A DNA stretch of 25,850 nucleotides from CAYPHJ01 sp964410485 (GTDB lineage: Bacteria > Desulfobacterota > Binatia > UBA9968), in the NCBI GenBank assembly GCA_964410485.1, contig CAYPHJ010000064.1, positions 1-25,850 of the forward strand, in the 5' to 3' direction. This document shows positions 15,454-24,160 of the stretch, in pieces (the stretch's first letter is position 1; every line of letters begins with the position of its first letter). The notes under the pieces were generated by a model that saw nothing but the letters and a program-made list of their open reading frames with translations, was not told the DNA's origin and searched no databases. The position numbers and the translations under genes were made by a program.

Positions 15454-15477
15454 ATTGTATAAAATTTTTCATGCAAT
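15454..15477. promoter_or_regulatory. Inverted repeat over GntR gene start; candidate autoregulatory operator and -10 element
   Basis: ATTGTATAAAA and the facing TTTTCATGCAAT form an inverted repeat in which 18 of 24 positions are symmetric. It contains a TATAAA (15458-15463) eight bases before the ATG at 15471, and it overlaps that ATG. The placement fits a site bound by the regulator to block its own promoter. A second small palindrome, GTTGACAAC (15415-15423), lies upstream. Confidence 0.55.
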
Positions 15478-16199
15478 GTGCGATGGTAAACGAGTTAAAG
15501 AAACCTCCAGTGGCAGAAAGCCTCTCTGGCAGGGTTTACAATCAAATCAAAGCCCTGATCCTATGTAACGGGATTTTGCCGGGTCAAAAGCTTCATCATC
15601 AAGAGTTGAGCGAGCGACTCGGCGTGAGCAGAACCCCAGTACGCGAAGCACTGACGCGATTGGCTCAAGAAGGGTATGTTTCCCTTCTACCGAATCGCGG
15701 TTTTACCTGCAAAGAAATTGGAATGCAAGAGGCGGAAGAGCTTTACGACTTGCGAGAAGCTTTGGAAGCTTTTGCGGTTGAAGCGGCCACGGCAAAAATG
15801 ACCGAGACAAAACTCGATGAGCTTTCGGCCATGATGAGCGTTTATGGTGCGGACGTCCAGAAAAGGTTTTCGCGTGAGCGATTGATCTATGATCAAGATT
15901 TTCACCTGGGAATCGCCCGGGCTGCCGGTAATGAGACGCTCGTCAAGCAGTTAGCTCGAGTGTTCGAACGCATTATCTTGAAGCGACGCACCGATGGACT
16001 CTATGACTCGGCCCGTGGTCTGGCAGCCCACCAAGAACATGTCGAGATTTTTTCGGCCATGAAACGAAGGGATGCGGCTGAGGCCGTCAGGCTCGTACGA
16101 CGGCACATCAAGAAAGGCAAAGAAAACGTTTTGGCCGACTTGCGCAATCGGGAAGAGATTCGCGGAGGGCAAACGAACGGATTGCCTCTCATGGATTAA
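15471..16199 (+). CDS. GntR-family transcriptional regulator, FCD (FadR-C) domain
   Basis: A DNA-binding regulator of 242 residues. The N-terminal winged helix includes the recognition segment LSERLGVSRTPVREALTRLAQEGYV (key residues VSRTPVREAL, about 55-64). The C-terminal FCD domain has the Asp/His set that binds a metal and carboxylate effectors: D-x2-H in DQDFHLGIARA, H in HQEHVEIF and H in VRRHIKKG. The start is ATG 15471, or ATG 15483 four codons later; neither has a Shine-Dalgarno, and a TATAAA just upstream suggests a leaderless transcript. It stands directly before the cyclic amidohydrolase (42 bp), and regulators of this kind usually control the adjoining catabolic genes. Effector unknown. 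Confidence 0.92.
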   Translation: MQCAMVNELKKPPVAESLSGRVYNQIKALILCNGILPGQKLHHQELSERLGVSRTPVREALTRLAQEGYVSLLPNRGFTCKEIGMQEAEELYDLREALEAFAVEAATAKMTETKLDELSAMMSVYGADVQKRFSRERLIYDQDFHLGIARAAGNETLVKQLARVFERIILKRRTDGLYDSARGLAAHQEHVEIFSAMKRRDAAEAVRLVRRHIKKGKENVLADLRNREEIRGGQTNGLPLMD

Positions 16200-16241
16200 A
16201 CTTTGGAACCTAAAGTAAATTAAATCACAGAAAGGAAACAT

Positions 16242-17612
16242 ATGGCTGCAGACTTAGTTATCAAGAACGGTTGGGTGGTTACACCACAGGAAACTTTCAA
16301 GGGCGGGGTGGCGATCAGCAATGAAAAAATCGTCGCCATCGGCTCGGATGATCAACTGCCGCAAGGAAAAGAAGAGATCGACGTTAAAGGCAAGCACATC
16401 CTGCCCGGGGTCATTGATGGGCACGTGCACTTCAGAGAACCCGGGATGACGCATAAAGAGGATTTCGCCACCGGTTCGACTGCCGCTGTGTGCGGAGGAG
16501 TAACTTTCGTAGTCGACATGCCGAACACGGTTCCGCCGACTGCCGATGCCGAGCAAGTCAAGATCAAGCAGCAACTGGGGGAACAAAGATCTCTCGTCGA
16601 TTTTGGCGTTACCGGGGTAATCGTTCAGACCAACACCAAAAATATTCTTCCCATGGCTGCCGCCGGCGCCATAGGTTTCAAGATTTTTTTTGGTGAGACC
16701 ATTGGCAACCTGCCGTTTCCGGACGACGGCATGTGTATGGAGGCGTTCGATTATATTGCCCAGTCAAAGCTGCCGTTAGGAATTCACGCGGAGAATCGGC
16801 AGATCATGGCCTACTGCACGAACAAGCTCAAAAGCGAAGGCAAGAATGACCCTCGCTACTGGGAGGCGTCCCGGCCGGACATTTGTGAAGCCGAGTCGGT
16901 CCATCACGCGCTCTTTTTTGCCGAAACATACGGAACCAAGCTCCACGTTTTCCATATGAGCTCCAAACAGGCCGCATTTATGGTGCGTGACGCGAAAGCG
17001 CGGGGCTTAAGAGTCACAGCGGAGACTGGTCCCCATTACCTGCTCCGCGAGCCTAATGATATGGATCAAGTCGGTTCGCTCTTAAAGATGAATCCTCCCG
17101 TTCGGACAAAAGATCATGCTGCGGTCCTCTGGGATGGGCTGATCAACGGCTATGTTGATACGATTGCCACAGATCATTCCCCGCATACACTGGATGAAAA
17201 AGGTTCCGATCTTTACGGTAAGCTTACGAAACCGGTGATCTGGGATTGTATTTCGGGTTTTTGTGGTGTTGAGACTGGCGTTCCGCTTATCCTTACCGAA
17301 GTCAATAAAGGTCGCATGACCCTCAACCAGTACGTTAAAGTGGCATGTGAGAATCCCGCCAAAGTTTGGCAGATATATCCAAAAAAGGGCGCGATTCGGC
17401 TTGGTTCGGATGGCGACATCACAGTTGTCGATATGGACAAAGAAGGTGTTGTCGACGTTAATAAGCTTCACAGCAAGAACAAGCCGTCGCCTTGGCACGG
17501 CTGGAAGGTCAAAGGGATGCCGGTCTGTGCCGTCGTACGAGGTCACGTGCAGATGCGCGACGGCGAGCCCGTCGGCAAAGCTATCGGTCGCATGGTTAAG
17601 CCGCTCGTATAG
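16242..17612 (+). CDS. Cyclic amidohydrolase (allantoinase/dihydropyrimidinase/dihydroorotase-like)
   Basis: A cytoplasmic metal-dependent enzyme that opens cyclic amide rings, 456 residues. The binuclear centre ligands are visible: H61-x-H63 in DGHVHFREPG, the carbamylated Lys147 in GFKIFFG, H182 in GIHAEN, His in HVFHMSS and Asp in ATDHSPH. FREPG with this lysine setting is shared by allantoinase and dihydroorotase; the 456-residue length and ATDHSPH fit allantoinase-like and hydantoinase-like enzymes. The ATG follows AAGGAAA. A pyrimidine biosynthetic role is unlikely next to a GntR regulator and Mo-hydroxylase genes. Ring substrates of purine, hydantoin or dihydropyrimidine type are all possible. 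Confidence 0.88.
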   Translation: MAADLVIKNGWVVTPQETFKGGVAISNEKIVAIGSDDQLPQGKEEIDVKGKHILPGVIDGHVHFREPGMTHKEDFATGSTAAVCGGVTFVVDMPNTVPPTADAEQVKIKQQLGEQRSLVDFGVTGVIVQTNTKNILPMAAAGAIGFKIFFGETIGNLPFPDDGMCMEAFDYIAQSKLPLGIHAENRQIMAYCTNKLKSEGKNDPRYWEASRPDICEAESVHHALFFAETYGTKLHVFHMSSKQAAFMVRDAKARGLRVTAETGPHYLLREPNDMDQVGSLLKMNPPVRTKDHAAVLWDGLINGYVDTIATDHSPHTLDEKGSDLYGKLTKPVIWDCISGFCGVETGVPLILTEVNKGRMTLNQYVKVACENPAKVWQIYPKKGAIRLGSDGDITVVDMDKEGVVDVNKLHSKNKPSPWHGWKVKGMPVCAVVRGHVQMRDGEPVGKAIGRMVKPLV

Positions 17613-17716
17613 AGATGCAGAGAGCGGCGCGCCGATGCTCTTGAGGGTGCCCTTCATGCAGCAGTGACGACGATTCGGCACAGCCGCTGATTAATGATCA
17701 AAGGAACGGTCGTTTC

Positions 17717-18628
17717 ATGAAACGTCCAGAACCCCTGGAACTTTACCAACCAAGTTCACTCGCTGAAGCAACGCGGCTGTTGAGAGACAATGGTCCCGGC
17801 GGGCGCTTTCTTGCCGGTGGCACCGACCTGGTAATCGCTATTAAGGAAAAAGGGCTAGTCCCGACCTACATCGTGGACCTTAAGAAGATTCCCGGACTAT
17901 CGGCCATACGGGAAAATAGCGATGGGAGCATAACCATCGGCGCACTCGTTACCATGCGTCAGCTCGAGCTCTCGCCAACGATTGTCAAACGCTTCCCTTT
18001 TCTCGCTCAAAGCGCCGCCGAAGTCGGCTCGATACAGATCAGGAACCGCGCCACAGTAGGCGGCAACATGGCCAATGCGACGCCATCTGCCGATGTTGCG
18101 CCGAGCCTCATGGCTTTGGACGCAACGGCAAGAATCGTCGGCGGCTCAGGAGAAAAAATTCTGCCCTTGGAAGAATTTTTCCTTGGCCCTGGCCTAACCG
18201 CTATGCAGCCGGACGAGATTTTGACTGAACTCAGGATTCCAAACACCAGTCCGCAACTTGTTGGCGAGTATATAAAGTTTTCCCCGCGAGAGATGATGGA
18301 CCTCGCCTATGTAGGGGTTGCGGTCTGTTTTGCGCTGGATCGGCGCGAAAAACGATGTCAGCAGGCGCGTTTCGTGCTCGGCGCCGTCGCACCTACACCT
18401 ATTCGTGCCCGCAAAGCAGAAGCCGTAATCGAAGGACAAGTTCTCACGGAAGATCTGGCGGCTAAAGCAGGCGCAGAGGCGGCGCGTGAAAGCCGTCCCA
18501 TCAGCGATGTCCGTTCGTCGGCGGAGTACCGCCGCGCCATGGTACAGGCCATGACACGACGAGCGATTTTGAATGCAGCCAGCGGTCCTGCAAAGCGCTG
18601 GGTCGAGCGCCGCGATAGAAGGTATTAA
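17717..18628 (+). CDS. Mo-hydroxylase FAD-binding (medium) subunit
   Basis: The flavin subunit of a three-part xanthine dehydrogenase/CoxM-type hydroxylase; it passes electrons from the iron-sulfur clusters to an acceptor. The FAD contacts AGGTDL (residues 33-38) and TVGGNMANA (113-121) are present, and the C-terminal CO_dehy_flav_C-type domain follows after about residue 180. The length of 303 residues is normal. Its ATG has AAGGAA about 11 bases upstream, a little far. It is 104 bp after the amidohydrolase and 115 bp before the [2Fe-2S] subunit, with a repeat between. Order M-S-L with the next two genes matches known operons of this family. Confidence 0.94.
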   Translation: MKRPEPLELYQPSSLAEATRLLRDNGPGGRFLAGGTDLVIAIKEKGLVPTYIVDLKKIPGLSAIRENSDGSITIGALVTMRQLELSPTIVKRFPFLAQSAAEVGSIQIRNRATVGGNMANATPSADVAPSLMALDATARIVGGSGEKILPLEEFFLGPGLTAMQPDEILTELRIPNTSPQLVGEYIKFSPREMMDLAYVGVAVCFALDRREKRCQQARFVLGAVAPTPIRARKAEAVIEGQVLTEDLAAKAGAEAARESRPISDVRSSAEYRRAMVQAMTRRAILNAASGPAKRWVERRDRRY

Positions 18629-18631
18629 AGA

Positions 18632-18718
18632 ACTGGAGTGTTGGAGTATCGGAGGAATGGAGTATTGGGAACAAACGGATCTCCGGAACGCATTACTCCA
18701 CCACTCCAGTACTCCATT
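18632..18718. repeat. TGGAGT-type repeat with long inverted arms
   Basis: Units of TGGAGT spaced about 9-10 bp apart run one way at 18632-18666, and the complement ACTCCA runs back at 18693-18718. Arms 18632-18649 and 18693-18710 pair at 16 of 18 positions, and AATGGAGTA (18656-18664) pairs with TACTCCATT (18710-18718). It can fold into a large hairpin between two operon genes. Confidence 0.75.
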
Positions 18719-18743
18719 ACCTCTTATTATTTTTTGAGGTCAC

Positions 18744-19223
18744 ATGAAAAAGCAAATTCACATCACACTAAACGGCCGTGGCACGAGGTTGGAAGTGCCA
18801 AATCACCGTCTACTACTGGATCTATTACGCGATGAGGTCGGGCTCACCGGAACCAAAGAAGGTTGCGGAACTGGAGATTGTGGCGCCTGCACGGTGTTGC
18901 TGAATGGCATACCAGTAAATTCTTGTCTCGTTCTATCCGGCGAACTTGATGGCGCTCAGATCGTTACCATCGAAGGTTTAAAAATCGGACCCGAGCTCCA
19001 CCCCATCCAGAAGGCGTTTCTGCAAGATGGCGGTGCCCAATGCGGTTACTGCACACCGGGGATGTTGATGATGTCGAAGTCCTTATTGGACGAAAACCCC
19101 AACCCTACGGAAGAAGAAATTCGTTTTGCTCTTTCGGGCAATCTTTGTCGTTGCACTGGCTACGCGAAGATCGTACAAGCGGTTCAGGATGCGGCAGCCG
19201 AATTACGAGCCAGGAACGCATAA
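18744..19223 (+). CDS. Mo-hydroxylase [2Fe-2S] (small) subunit
   Basis: The iron-sulfur subunit, CoxS/XdhC-like, of 159 residues, standard length. The plant-type cluster uses C41, C46, C49 and C61 (EGCGTGDCGAC and NSC). The second cluster uses C100-x2-C103 (QCGYCTPG) and C135-x-C137 (NLCRCTGY). All eight cysteines are present. The ATG follows GAGGT three to four bases upstream. It sits 115 bp after the FAD subunit, separated by the TGGAGT repeat, and about 70 bp before the large subunit. The enzyme set is complete here, so it should function with its neighbours. Confidence 0.96.
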   Translation: MKKQIHITLNGRGTRLEVPNHRLLLDLLRDEVGLTGTKEGCGTGDCGACTVLLNGIPVNSCLVLSGELDGAQIVTIEGLKIGPELHPIQKAFLQDGGAQCGYCTPGMLMMSKSLLDENPNPTEEEIRFALSGNLCRCTGYAKIVQAVQDAAAELRARNA

Positions 19224-19294
19224 ACGGCTCAAAAATAATCGCATCGCCTTGAGAGCTCGCGAACGATTTGTCCCTCTGGCGTAAGGAGCGAAGG

Positions 19295-21610
19295 ATGGCT
19301 GATTTGACGGTTGTCGGCAAACCCGTGACTCGAGTTGACGCGGTAGACAAACTCACCGGTCAAGCGGTTTACGGCTATGACCTGGTTCTACCGAACATGC
19401 TCTACGGCAAAGTGCTTTTTAGTCCACAGGCCCATGCCAGGATAAAGCGGGTGAACACGGAAAAAGCCAGGGGCTATCCCGGGGTGGTGGCCGTTGTAAC
19501 CGGAATGGACGCTCCATGGACTCACGGCGAGTCCATTAAAGACAAGCCCTTTTTAGCCCAAGGGACAGTCCGTTACGTGGGTGAACCGGTGGCGGCTGTC
19601 GCTGCGGAGGATGAGGATGCCGCCGAAGCAGCTGTCCGTCTGATCGAAGTCGAGTACGAGGATCTGCCCGTCTATACCGATCCAGAGCAAGCGTGCAAAC
19701 CCGGTGCGATTGCGATCCACGAAGAATTCGCGAAATACCGTAAGGCTGAGTTTATCGTAGGTTCGGATCTGCCCAATATCGCCGAGCACTTTAAGCTGCG
19801 CACAGGTGACGTTGAGGTCGGTTTCAGGCAATCGGATTTGGTGCTTGAAGAGCGCTACTCACTGCCAATGATCCAGCACGCCGCCATGGAGCCTCACTCG
19901 GCTCATGCGCAATTCGATAAAGCTACCGGACGCCTCACCATTTGGGTCGCCAATGACGCTCCGTTTCGAGCCCTCCACGAGATTACCGAAGCCCTCAACA
20001 TGCCCAAAGAAAAGATTCGCTTCATCAACCCTCTCCAGGGCGGGGGTTTTGGCTCGAAGGGCGGTCTCAAAGTCGAGCCGATCGCGGTCGCGCTTGCTTT
20101 TCACACCAACGGCAGGCCTGTACGGGTGAAATTCAACCGCCAAGAGACCTTCATCTCGACTCTCACCCGCCATGAAGCCGTAGTTTATTGTAAAAGCGGC
20201 GTAAAGAATGACGGCACACTCATGGCCAGGCAGATGACGATCTACTGGGGTGCAGGCGCTTATGCAGAGAAAAGCCCAACGGTATGCATCCGCGGCAGTC
20301 TTCCGGCGCCCGGTCCGTATCGTATTCCTCACGTCAGCGTCGATGGTTACGCCGTCTATACAAACAAGCCCGTTGCTGGCTCTTACCGAGGGTATGGCAT
20401 ACCACAGGGCGCGTGGGCTAGCGAACAGCAGATGGACGAGATTGCTAGGCGCTTGGGCATGGATTCTGTCGAGATCCGGATGAAAAATATGTTTGTCGAC
20501 GGCGATGTATCTTATTGGGGGGAGCAATTGCACAGCGTCGGCCTTAAGGAAACCCTCATCAAAGCAACCCAAGCCATCGAATGGGGTAAAAAAACCGCAG
20601 GCGCCAAGCCAGGCATCAAGATCGGCAAGGGCTTTGCGTGTATTCAAAAACCCACCCGGTCGCCGACGACTTCCAGTGCGGGAGTCCTGGTCAATAGCAA
20701 GGGCGATGTCACAGTATTAGCTGGCACTGTTGAGATTGGGCAAGGATGCAACACGATTCTTTCCCAAGTTGCCGCCGAAGAACTCAAAGTACCGATGGAT
20801 AAGGTGCGCATGCATCCATTGGATACCGACGTGATTCCCTTCGATGCTTCGACGACTTCCAGCCGCAGCACCTATCACATGGGTAACGCCGTGCGGCGTG
20901 CGGCAATTCACGCGCGCGAACAAATTATGGAGGCTGCCGGGCCGATGCTTGAGGCCAAGCGCGCGGACCTGGACGTTGCCGATGGAAGAGTTTGCCTCAA
21001 GGAGCAGCCGCAGATGGGCTTGCCGATCGGCGAAGTCATCCGGCGCAAGTTGGGTTCCGACGGCGTCATTCGCGGCGACGGCTCCTACACCTACGAGATC
21101 GCCAAAGATCTTGATTTGGAAACAGGACACAGCGATCATGCTTCCGCGTTTTACATGTATGCGACTCAGGCAGCCGAGGTGGCGGTGGATGAAGAGAGTG
21201 GTCGAGTCCGGTTGCTGCGAATGTCGGCCGCGCACGATGTCGGTAAAGCCATTAATCCCCTGAACTGTGTGGCGCAGATCGAAGGCGGTCTTGCCATGGG
21301 GATTGGCTCCGCGCTTCATGAAGAAATGGTTATCGATCAAACCGGCAAAGTTCGTAACCCGTCGTTTCTCGACTATCACCTCGTGACTTCGCTGGACATG
21401 CCCGAGATGATCCCGATCATCGTCGAGTGTCCGGAGCCCGAAGGGCCCTATGGCGCCAAGGGTCTGGGCGAGCCCGGTTTGGCTCCGACGCCGGCCGCCA
21501 TCGGCAACGCCGTGGCGGATGCTTTGGGTCTGCGCATTTGTGACTTGCCGCTCACACCCGAAAGGGTATTTTGGGCAATTCAAAGCAAGAAAAAGAAAGA
21601 TGCCGCCTAA
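19295..21610 (+). CDS. Mo-hydroxylase molybdopterin-binding (large) subunit
   Basis: The catalytic subunit, 771 residues. The N-terminal domain starts PVTRVDAVDKLTGQAVYGYD. Moco-contacting segments GGGFGSKGG, AGSYRGYGIPQ and EIGQGC are in order, and the active-site Glu is E726 in GAKGLGEPG. The SYRGYG loop is not the VAYRCSFR loop of form I CO dehydrogenase. I chose ATG 19295, which has AAGGAG upstream; the frame opens from a TTG at 19268. It completes the M-S-L set. The other large subunit in the window (8408-10633) shares only family-level motifs, so this is not a recent duplication. Natural substrate unknown; an N-heterocycle is suggested by the neighbours. Confidence 0.95.
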   Translation: MADLTVVGKPVTRVDAVDKLTGQAVYGYDLVLPNMLYGKVLFSPQAHARIKRVNTEKARGYPGVVAVVTGMDAPWTHGESIKDKPFLAQGTVRYVGEPVAAVAAEDEDAAEAAVRLIEVEYEDLPVYTDPEQACKPGAIAIHEEFAKYRKAEFIVGSDLPNIAEHFKLRTGDVEVGFRQSDLVLEERYSLPMIQHAAMEPHSAHAQFDKATGRLTIWVANDAPFRALHEITEALNMPKEKIRFINPLQGGGFGSKGGLKVEPIAVALAFHTNGRPVRVKFNRQETFISTLTRHEAVVYCKSGVKNDGTLMARQMTIYWGAGAYAEKSPTVCIRGSLPAPGPYRIPHVSVDGYAVYTNKPVAGSYRGYGIPQGAWASEQQMDEIARRLGMDSVEIRMKNMFVDGDVSYWGEQLHSVGLKETLIKATQAIEWGKKTAGAKPGIKIGKGFACIQKPTRSPTTSSAGVLVNSKGDVTVLAGTVEIGQGCNTILSQVAAEELKVPMDKVRMHPLDTDVIPFDASTTSSRSTYHMGNAVRRAAIHAREQIMEAAGPMLEAKRADLDVADGRVCLKEQPQMGLPIGEVIRRKLGSDGVIRGDGSYTYEIAKDLDLETGHSDHASAFYMYATQAAEVAVDEESGRVRLLRMSAAHDVGKAINPLNCVAQIEGGLAMGIGSALHEEMVIDQTGKVRNPSFLDYHLVTSLDMPEMIPIIVECPEPEGPYGAKGLGEPGLAPTPAAIGNAVADALGLRICDLPLTPERVFWAIQSKKKKDAA

Positions 21611-21679
21611 AGTGGAATGTTGGAAACTTGCCCGATCTTCCTCCCAACAGCCTCGCTGAAAACCCTTTACTAATCGTTG

Positions 21680-21748
21680 TTAGACGCTTACACTCCAACG
21701 TCTGAGATTTTAACATCTTATAGCCCGAACTGAAGACGAAAGATGTTA
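21680..21748. repeat. Two inverted repeats in the leader of the beta-propeller gene
   Basis: TTAGACG (21680-21686) pairs with CGTCTGA (21699-21705) with one G-U pair, followed by GATTTT. TAACATCTT (21711-21719) is exactly complementary to AAGATGTTA (21740-21748). They could be a weak terminator for the Mo-hydroxylase genes or leader RNA structure. Confidence 0.4.
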
Positions 21749-21836
21749 TGCGTCGAGCAGGCAAAGAAACACCAATTCTTCTGCTAATCGTGGGCCCTTG
21801 GGCTTTTGCGCAAGTCACAGTTTTCCGATGTTCTTG

Positions 21837-21855
21837 GAAGATTTCAAATATCTTC
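21837..21855. promoter_or_regulatory. Short inverted repeat upstream of the beta-propeller gene
   Basis: GAAGAT (21837-21842) and ATCTTC (21850-21855) are exact complements seven bases apart, ending 30 bp before the GTG start. It may be a protein-binding site; nothing else identifies it. Confidence 0.3.
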
Positions 21856-21885
21856 GGCTAGATTGATTTCCGAGGAGATACCGAC

Positions 21886-23073
21886 GTGTGCAAAAACAAA
21901 AAACTTCGTTGTGCCATAATGGCGGCGCTGGCCCTTATCTTTCACTCTACAGGAAACACGCTGAACGCCCAGCCAGCCCCAGGTCCGACCGCGCGCGCGA
22001 TTCAGACGGCGCCCGGCGTGCCTCCGGTTGTGAATCCGAACAATCTCTATAGTGAAACCGCCGCCGACAAGCTGAGCCCGGTCGTCGCCAAACACCGCTC
22101 TCGTGTTTACGTCCCCAATCGGAGTTCCAACGATGTTTGGGTGATCGATCCCGCGACCTTCAAGATTGTCAGTAAGTTTCGCGTCGGTATCCACCCGCAG
22201 CACGTTGTTCCTTCGTGGGACCTGAAGACGCTCTGGGTGAACAATAACGCCGAAGGACGAACCGACGGCAGCGTGACGCCCATTGATCCGGTCACCGGCA
22301 AGCCGGGGAAATCCATTCCAGTGGACGATCCCTATAATATGTATTTTACTCCCGACGGACGCTTTACGATTATCGTGGCGGAAGCGAGAAAACGACTTGA
22401 CTTCCGCGATCCGCATACGATGGAGTTTAAGTTTTCCATCGAGACGCCAAACTGCGCCGGCATCAATCATGCTGATTTTTCCATCGACGGCCGCTACGGT
22501 ATTTTTACCTGCGAGTACGCCCAGACGCTGGTCAAAGTCGACCTGGTTGGAATGAAAGTGATCGGCTATTTGAAGCTGTCGAAAGGGGGAATGCCTCAAG
22601 ATATCCGCATTTCTCCCGACGGCAGCGTGTTCTACATCGCCGACATGAAGGCCGAAGGAGTATTTCTCGTGGACGGTGATAAGTTCACTGAAATCGGCCA
22701 TATTAAGACTGGCCTTGGAGCGCACGGGCTTTATCCCAGCCGCGACGCCACACAGCTCTATGTCGCCAACCGCGGCGTGGCAAGGGTCTATGGCCCGCCG
22801 CGCGGCAAAGGCAGTGTTTCAGTCATCGATTTCAGCACGCGAAAAGTTGTCAAGACATGGCCCATTCCGGGCGGCGGCAGCCCCGACATGGGCAACTTGA
22901 GCATCGACGGCAAGATGCTGTGGCTTTCCGGCCGCTACGACGACGCGGTTTACGTCATCGATACCACCACGGGCAATGTAAGGACGATCACAGTCAAGAG
23001 CGAACCCCACGGACTTACGGTCTGGCCGCAACCCGGCCGCTATTCCCTTGGTCATACCGGGAACTTGCGCTGA
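21886..23073 (+). CDS. Exported YVTN-type beta-propeller protein
   Basis: A 395-residue protein with a signal peptide (KNKKLRC start, hydrophobic core, cleavage near residue 28, LNA-QP). The mature part has repeated strands of the YVTN/NHL-like beta-propeller, with units such as SRVYVPNRSSNDVWVIDP, GSVFYIADMKAEGVFLVD, TQLYVANRGVARVY and GKMLWLSGRYDDAVYVID. It probably sits in the periplasm as a binding or scaffold protein; no catalytic residues can be assigned. The start is GTG with GAGGAGA upstream. It lies between the Mo-hydroxylase genes and the TctC-like gene, 275 bp after the former and 53 bp before the latter. It could be part of substrate capture, but this is inference. Confidence 0.88.
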   Translation: MCKNKKLRCAIMAALALIFHSTGNTLNAQPAPGPTARAIQTAPGVPPVVNPNNLYSETAADKLSPVVAKHRSRVYVPNRSSNDVWVIDPATFKIVSKFRVGIHPQHVVPSWDLKTLWVNNNAEGRTDGSVTPIDPVTGKPGKSIPVDDPYNMYFTPDGRFTIIVAEARKRLDFRDPHTMEFKFSIETPNCAGINHADFSIDGRYGIFTCEYAQTLVKVDLVGMKVIGYLKLSKGGMPQDIRISPDGSVFYIADMKAEGVFLVDGDKFTEIGHIKTGLGAHGLYPSRDATQLYVANRGVARVYGPPRGKGSVSVIDFSTRKVVKTWPIPGGGSPDMGNLSIDGKMLWLSGRYDDAVYVIDTTTGNVRTITVKSEPHGLTVWPQPGRYSLGHTGNLR

Positions 23074-23126
23074 ACCCGATCTTTCCGGTAAAAGACCTCT
23101 AGCCAAGCGACGGCAGAGGAGGTTTT

Positions 23127-24155
23127 ATGGCTGGATTGTGTGGTTTTGTTCTCCTGTTCTTGTTTTTAGCTTTGACTACGGTGCACGCTGCAGCCGCCGA
23201 GCAACCGTTTTACAAAGATAAAACAATTCGCATAATCGTCGGCTTTGCCGCAGGTGGCGGCTTTGACGCTTATGCCCGCGGCATTGCGCGCCACTTGGGG
23301 CGTCATATTCCAGGCAATCCCACGATCATTGTTGAGAATATGGGCGGTGCCGGAAGTCGCATCGCGGCCAATTTTCTCTACAAGGCAGCGCCGGACGGGT
23401 CGACGATCGGCAATTTCATCGGCTCTCTTGTCCTACAGCAGGTCATGGGAGACAAGGGGCTGCAGTTTGACGCGCGAAAATTTCAGTGGATCGGTGTCCC
23501 GGTACAAGATGAAACCGTCTGCGCGCTCACCAAGGCTAGTGGCATTAACTCATTGAATGACTGGTTCGCGGCCAAAAAGCCGGTAAAGCTTGGCGGTGAA
23601 GCTCCCGGGGCCAACGATTCAGATGTGCCTAGAATCTTGCAGGCCTCGTTGAAGCTGCCGATCCAATTGGTCGAAGGGTTCAAGGGGACTTCAGCCATTC
23701 GCTTGGCCGCTGATGCCGGGGAAGTGGACGGAGGCTGCTGGACCTGGGCTTCCATACGAACAACCTGGCGCGCCGGGTTGGACTCCGGCAATGTCAAAGC
23801 CATCATTCAGGTCAATCCAAAAAAAGCCGCGGACATCCCGAATGTCCCAAATGCCATCGACTATGCCAAGAGTCCGGAAGCCCGGGTGCTCATCGAATCG
23901 GGTATTCACGCGCCGTCCGCGATTCTTCGCGTCTATGCCATGGCACCGGGCACTCCGAAGGATCGGGTGGCTATCGTGAGCAAAGCGTTTGGCGCCACTA
24001 TGAAAGACCCGGAATTTCTCGCCGAGATGGAAAAGTCCAAGCTGGAAATCAACCCGCTTTCAGGGCCCGAAGTGGAAACAATTGTTGAAAAGCTGTTTCA
24101 AACGGACGCGGCTAGTGTTGCTAAACTAAGGGAAGTTCTGCTTCCGAAACGGTAA
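23127..24155 (+). CDS. TctC/Bug-type periplasmic solute-binding protein
   Basis: The extracytoplasmic substrate-binding part of a tripartite tricarboxylate transporter, 342 residues. The signal peptide covers about residues 1-24 (hydrophobic LCGFVLLFLFLALTTV, cleavage at AAA-EQ). The mature N-terminus FYKDKTIRIIVGFAAGGGFDAYAR and the VENMGGAGSRIAANFLYKAAPDG region are the family signature. GAGGAGG precedes the ATG. The membrane genes tctA and tctB are not in the window, which is common for Bug proteins that act with transporters elsewhere or as sensors. It is followed by the AtzG-like gene after 5 bp, so the binding protein and the amidase are one transcription unit. Likely ligand: a carboxylate or amide intermediate. 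Confidence 0.93.
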   Translation: MAGLCGFVLLFLFLALTTVHAAAAEQPFYKDKTIRIIVGFAAGGGFDAYARGIARHLGRHIPGNPTIIVENMGGAGSRIAANFLYKAAPDGSTIGNFIGSLVLQQVMGDKGLQFDARKFQWIGVPVQDETVCALTKASGINSLNDWFAAKKPVKLGGEAPGANDSDVPRILQASLKLPIQLVEGFKGTSAIRLAADAGEVDGGCWTWASIRTTWRAGLDSGNVKAIIQVNPKKAADIPNVPNAIDYAKSPEARVLIESGIHAPSAILRVYAMAPGTPKDRVAIVSKAFGATMKDPEFLAEMEKSKLEINPLSGPEVETIVEKLFQTDAASVAKLREVLLPKR

Positions 24156-24160
24156 GTCCG

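Noticed and set aside
18632..18718. CRISPR array
   Set aside because: The repeat units are too short and their spacing too tight, and the second half is inverted; no cas genes are present.
19859..21583. Two long minus-strand frames (262 and 288 residues)
   Set aside because: They lie opposite a full-length, well conserved Mo-hydroxylase gene and show no motifs of their own.
19295..21610. Form I CO dehydrogenase
   Set aside because: Neither large subunit has the VAYRCSFR active-site loop.
21844..22725. Minus-strand frame of 293 residues
   Set aside because: It is antisense to the signal-peptide-bearing beta-propeller gene with a good ribosome site; no motif in it.
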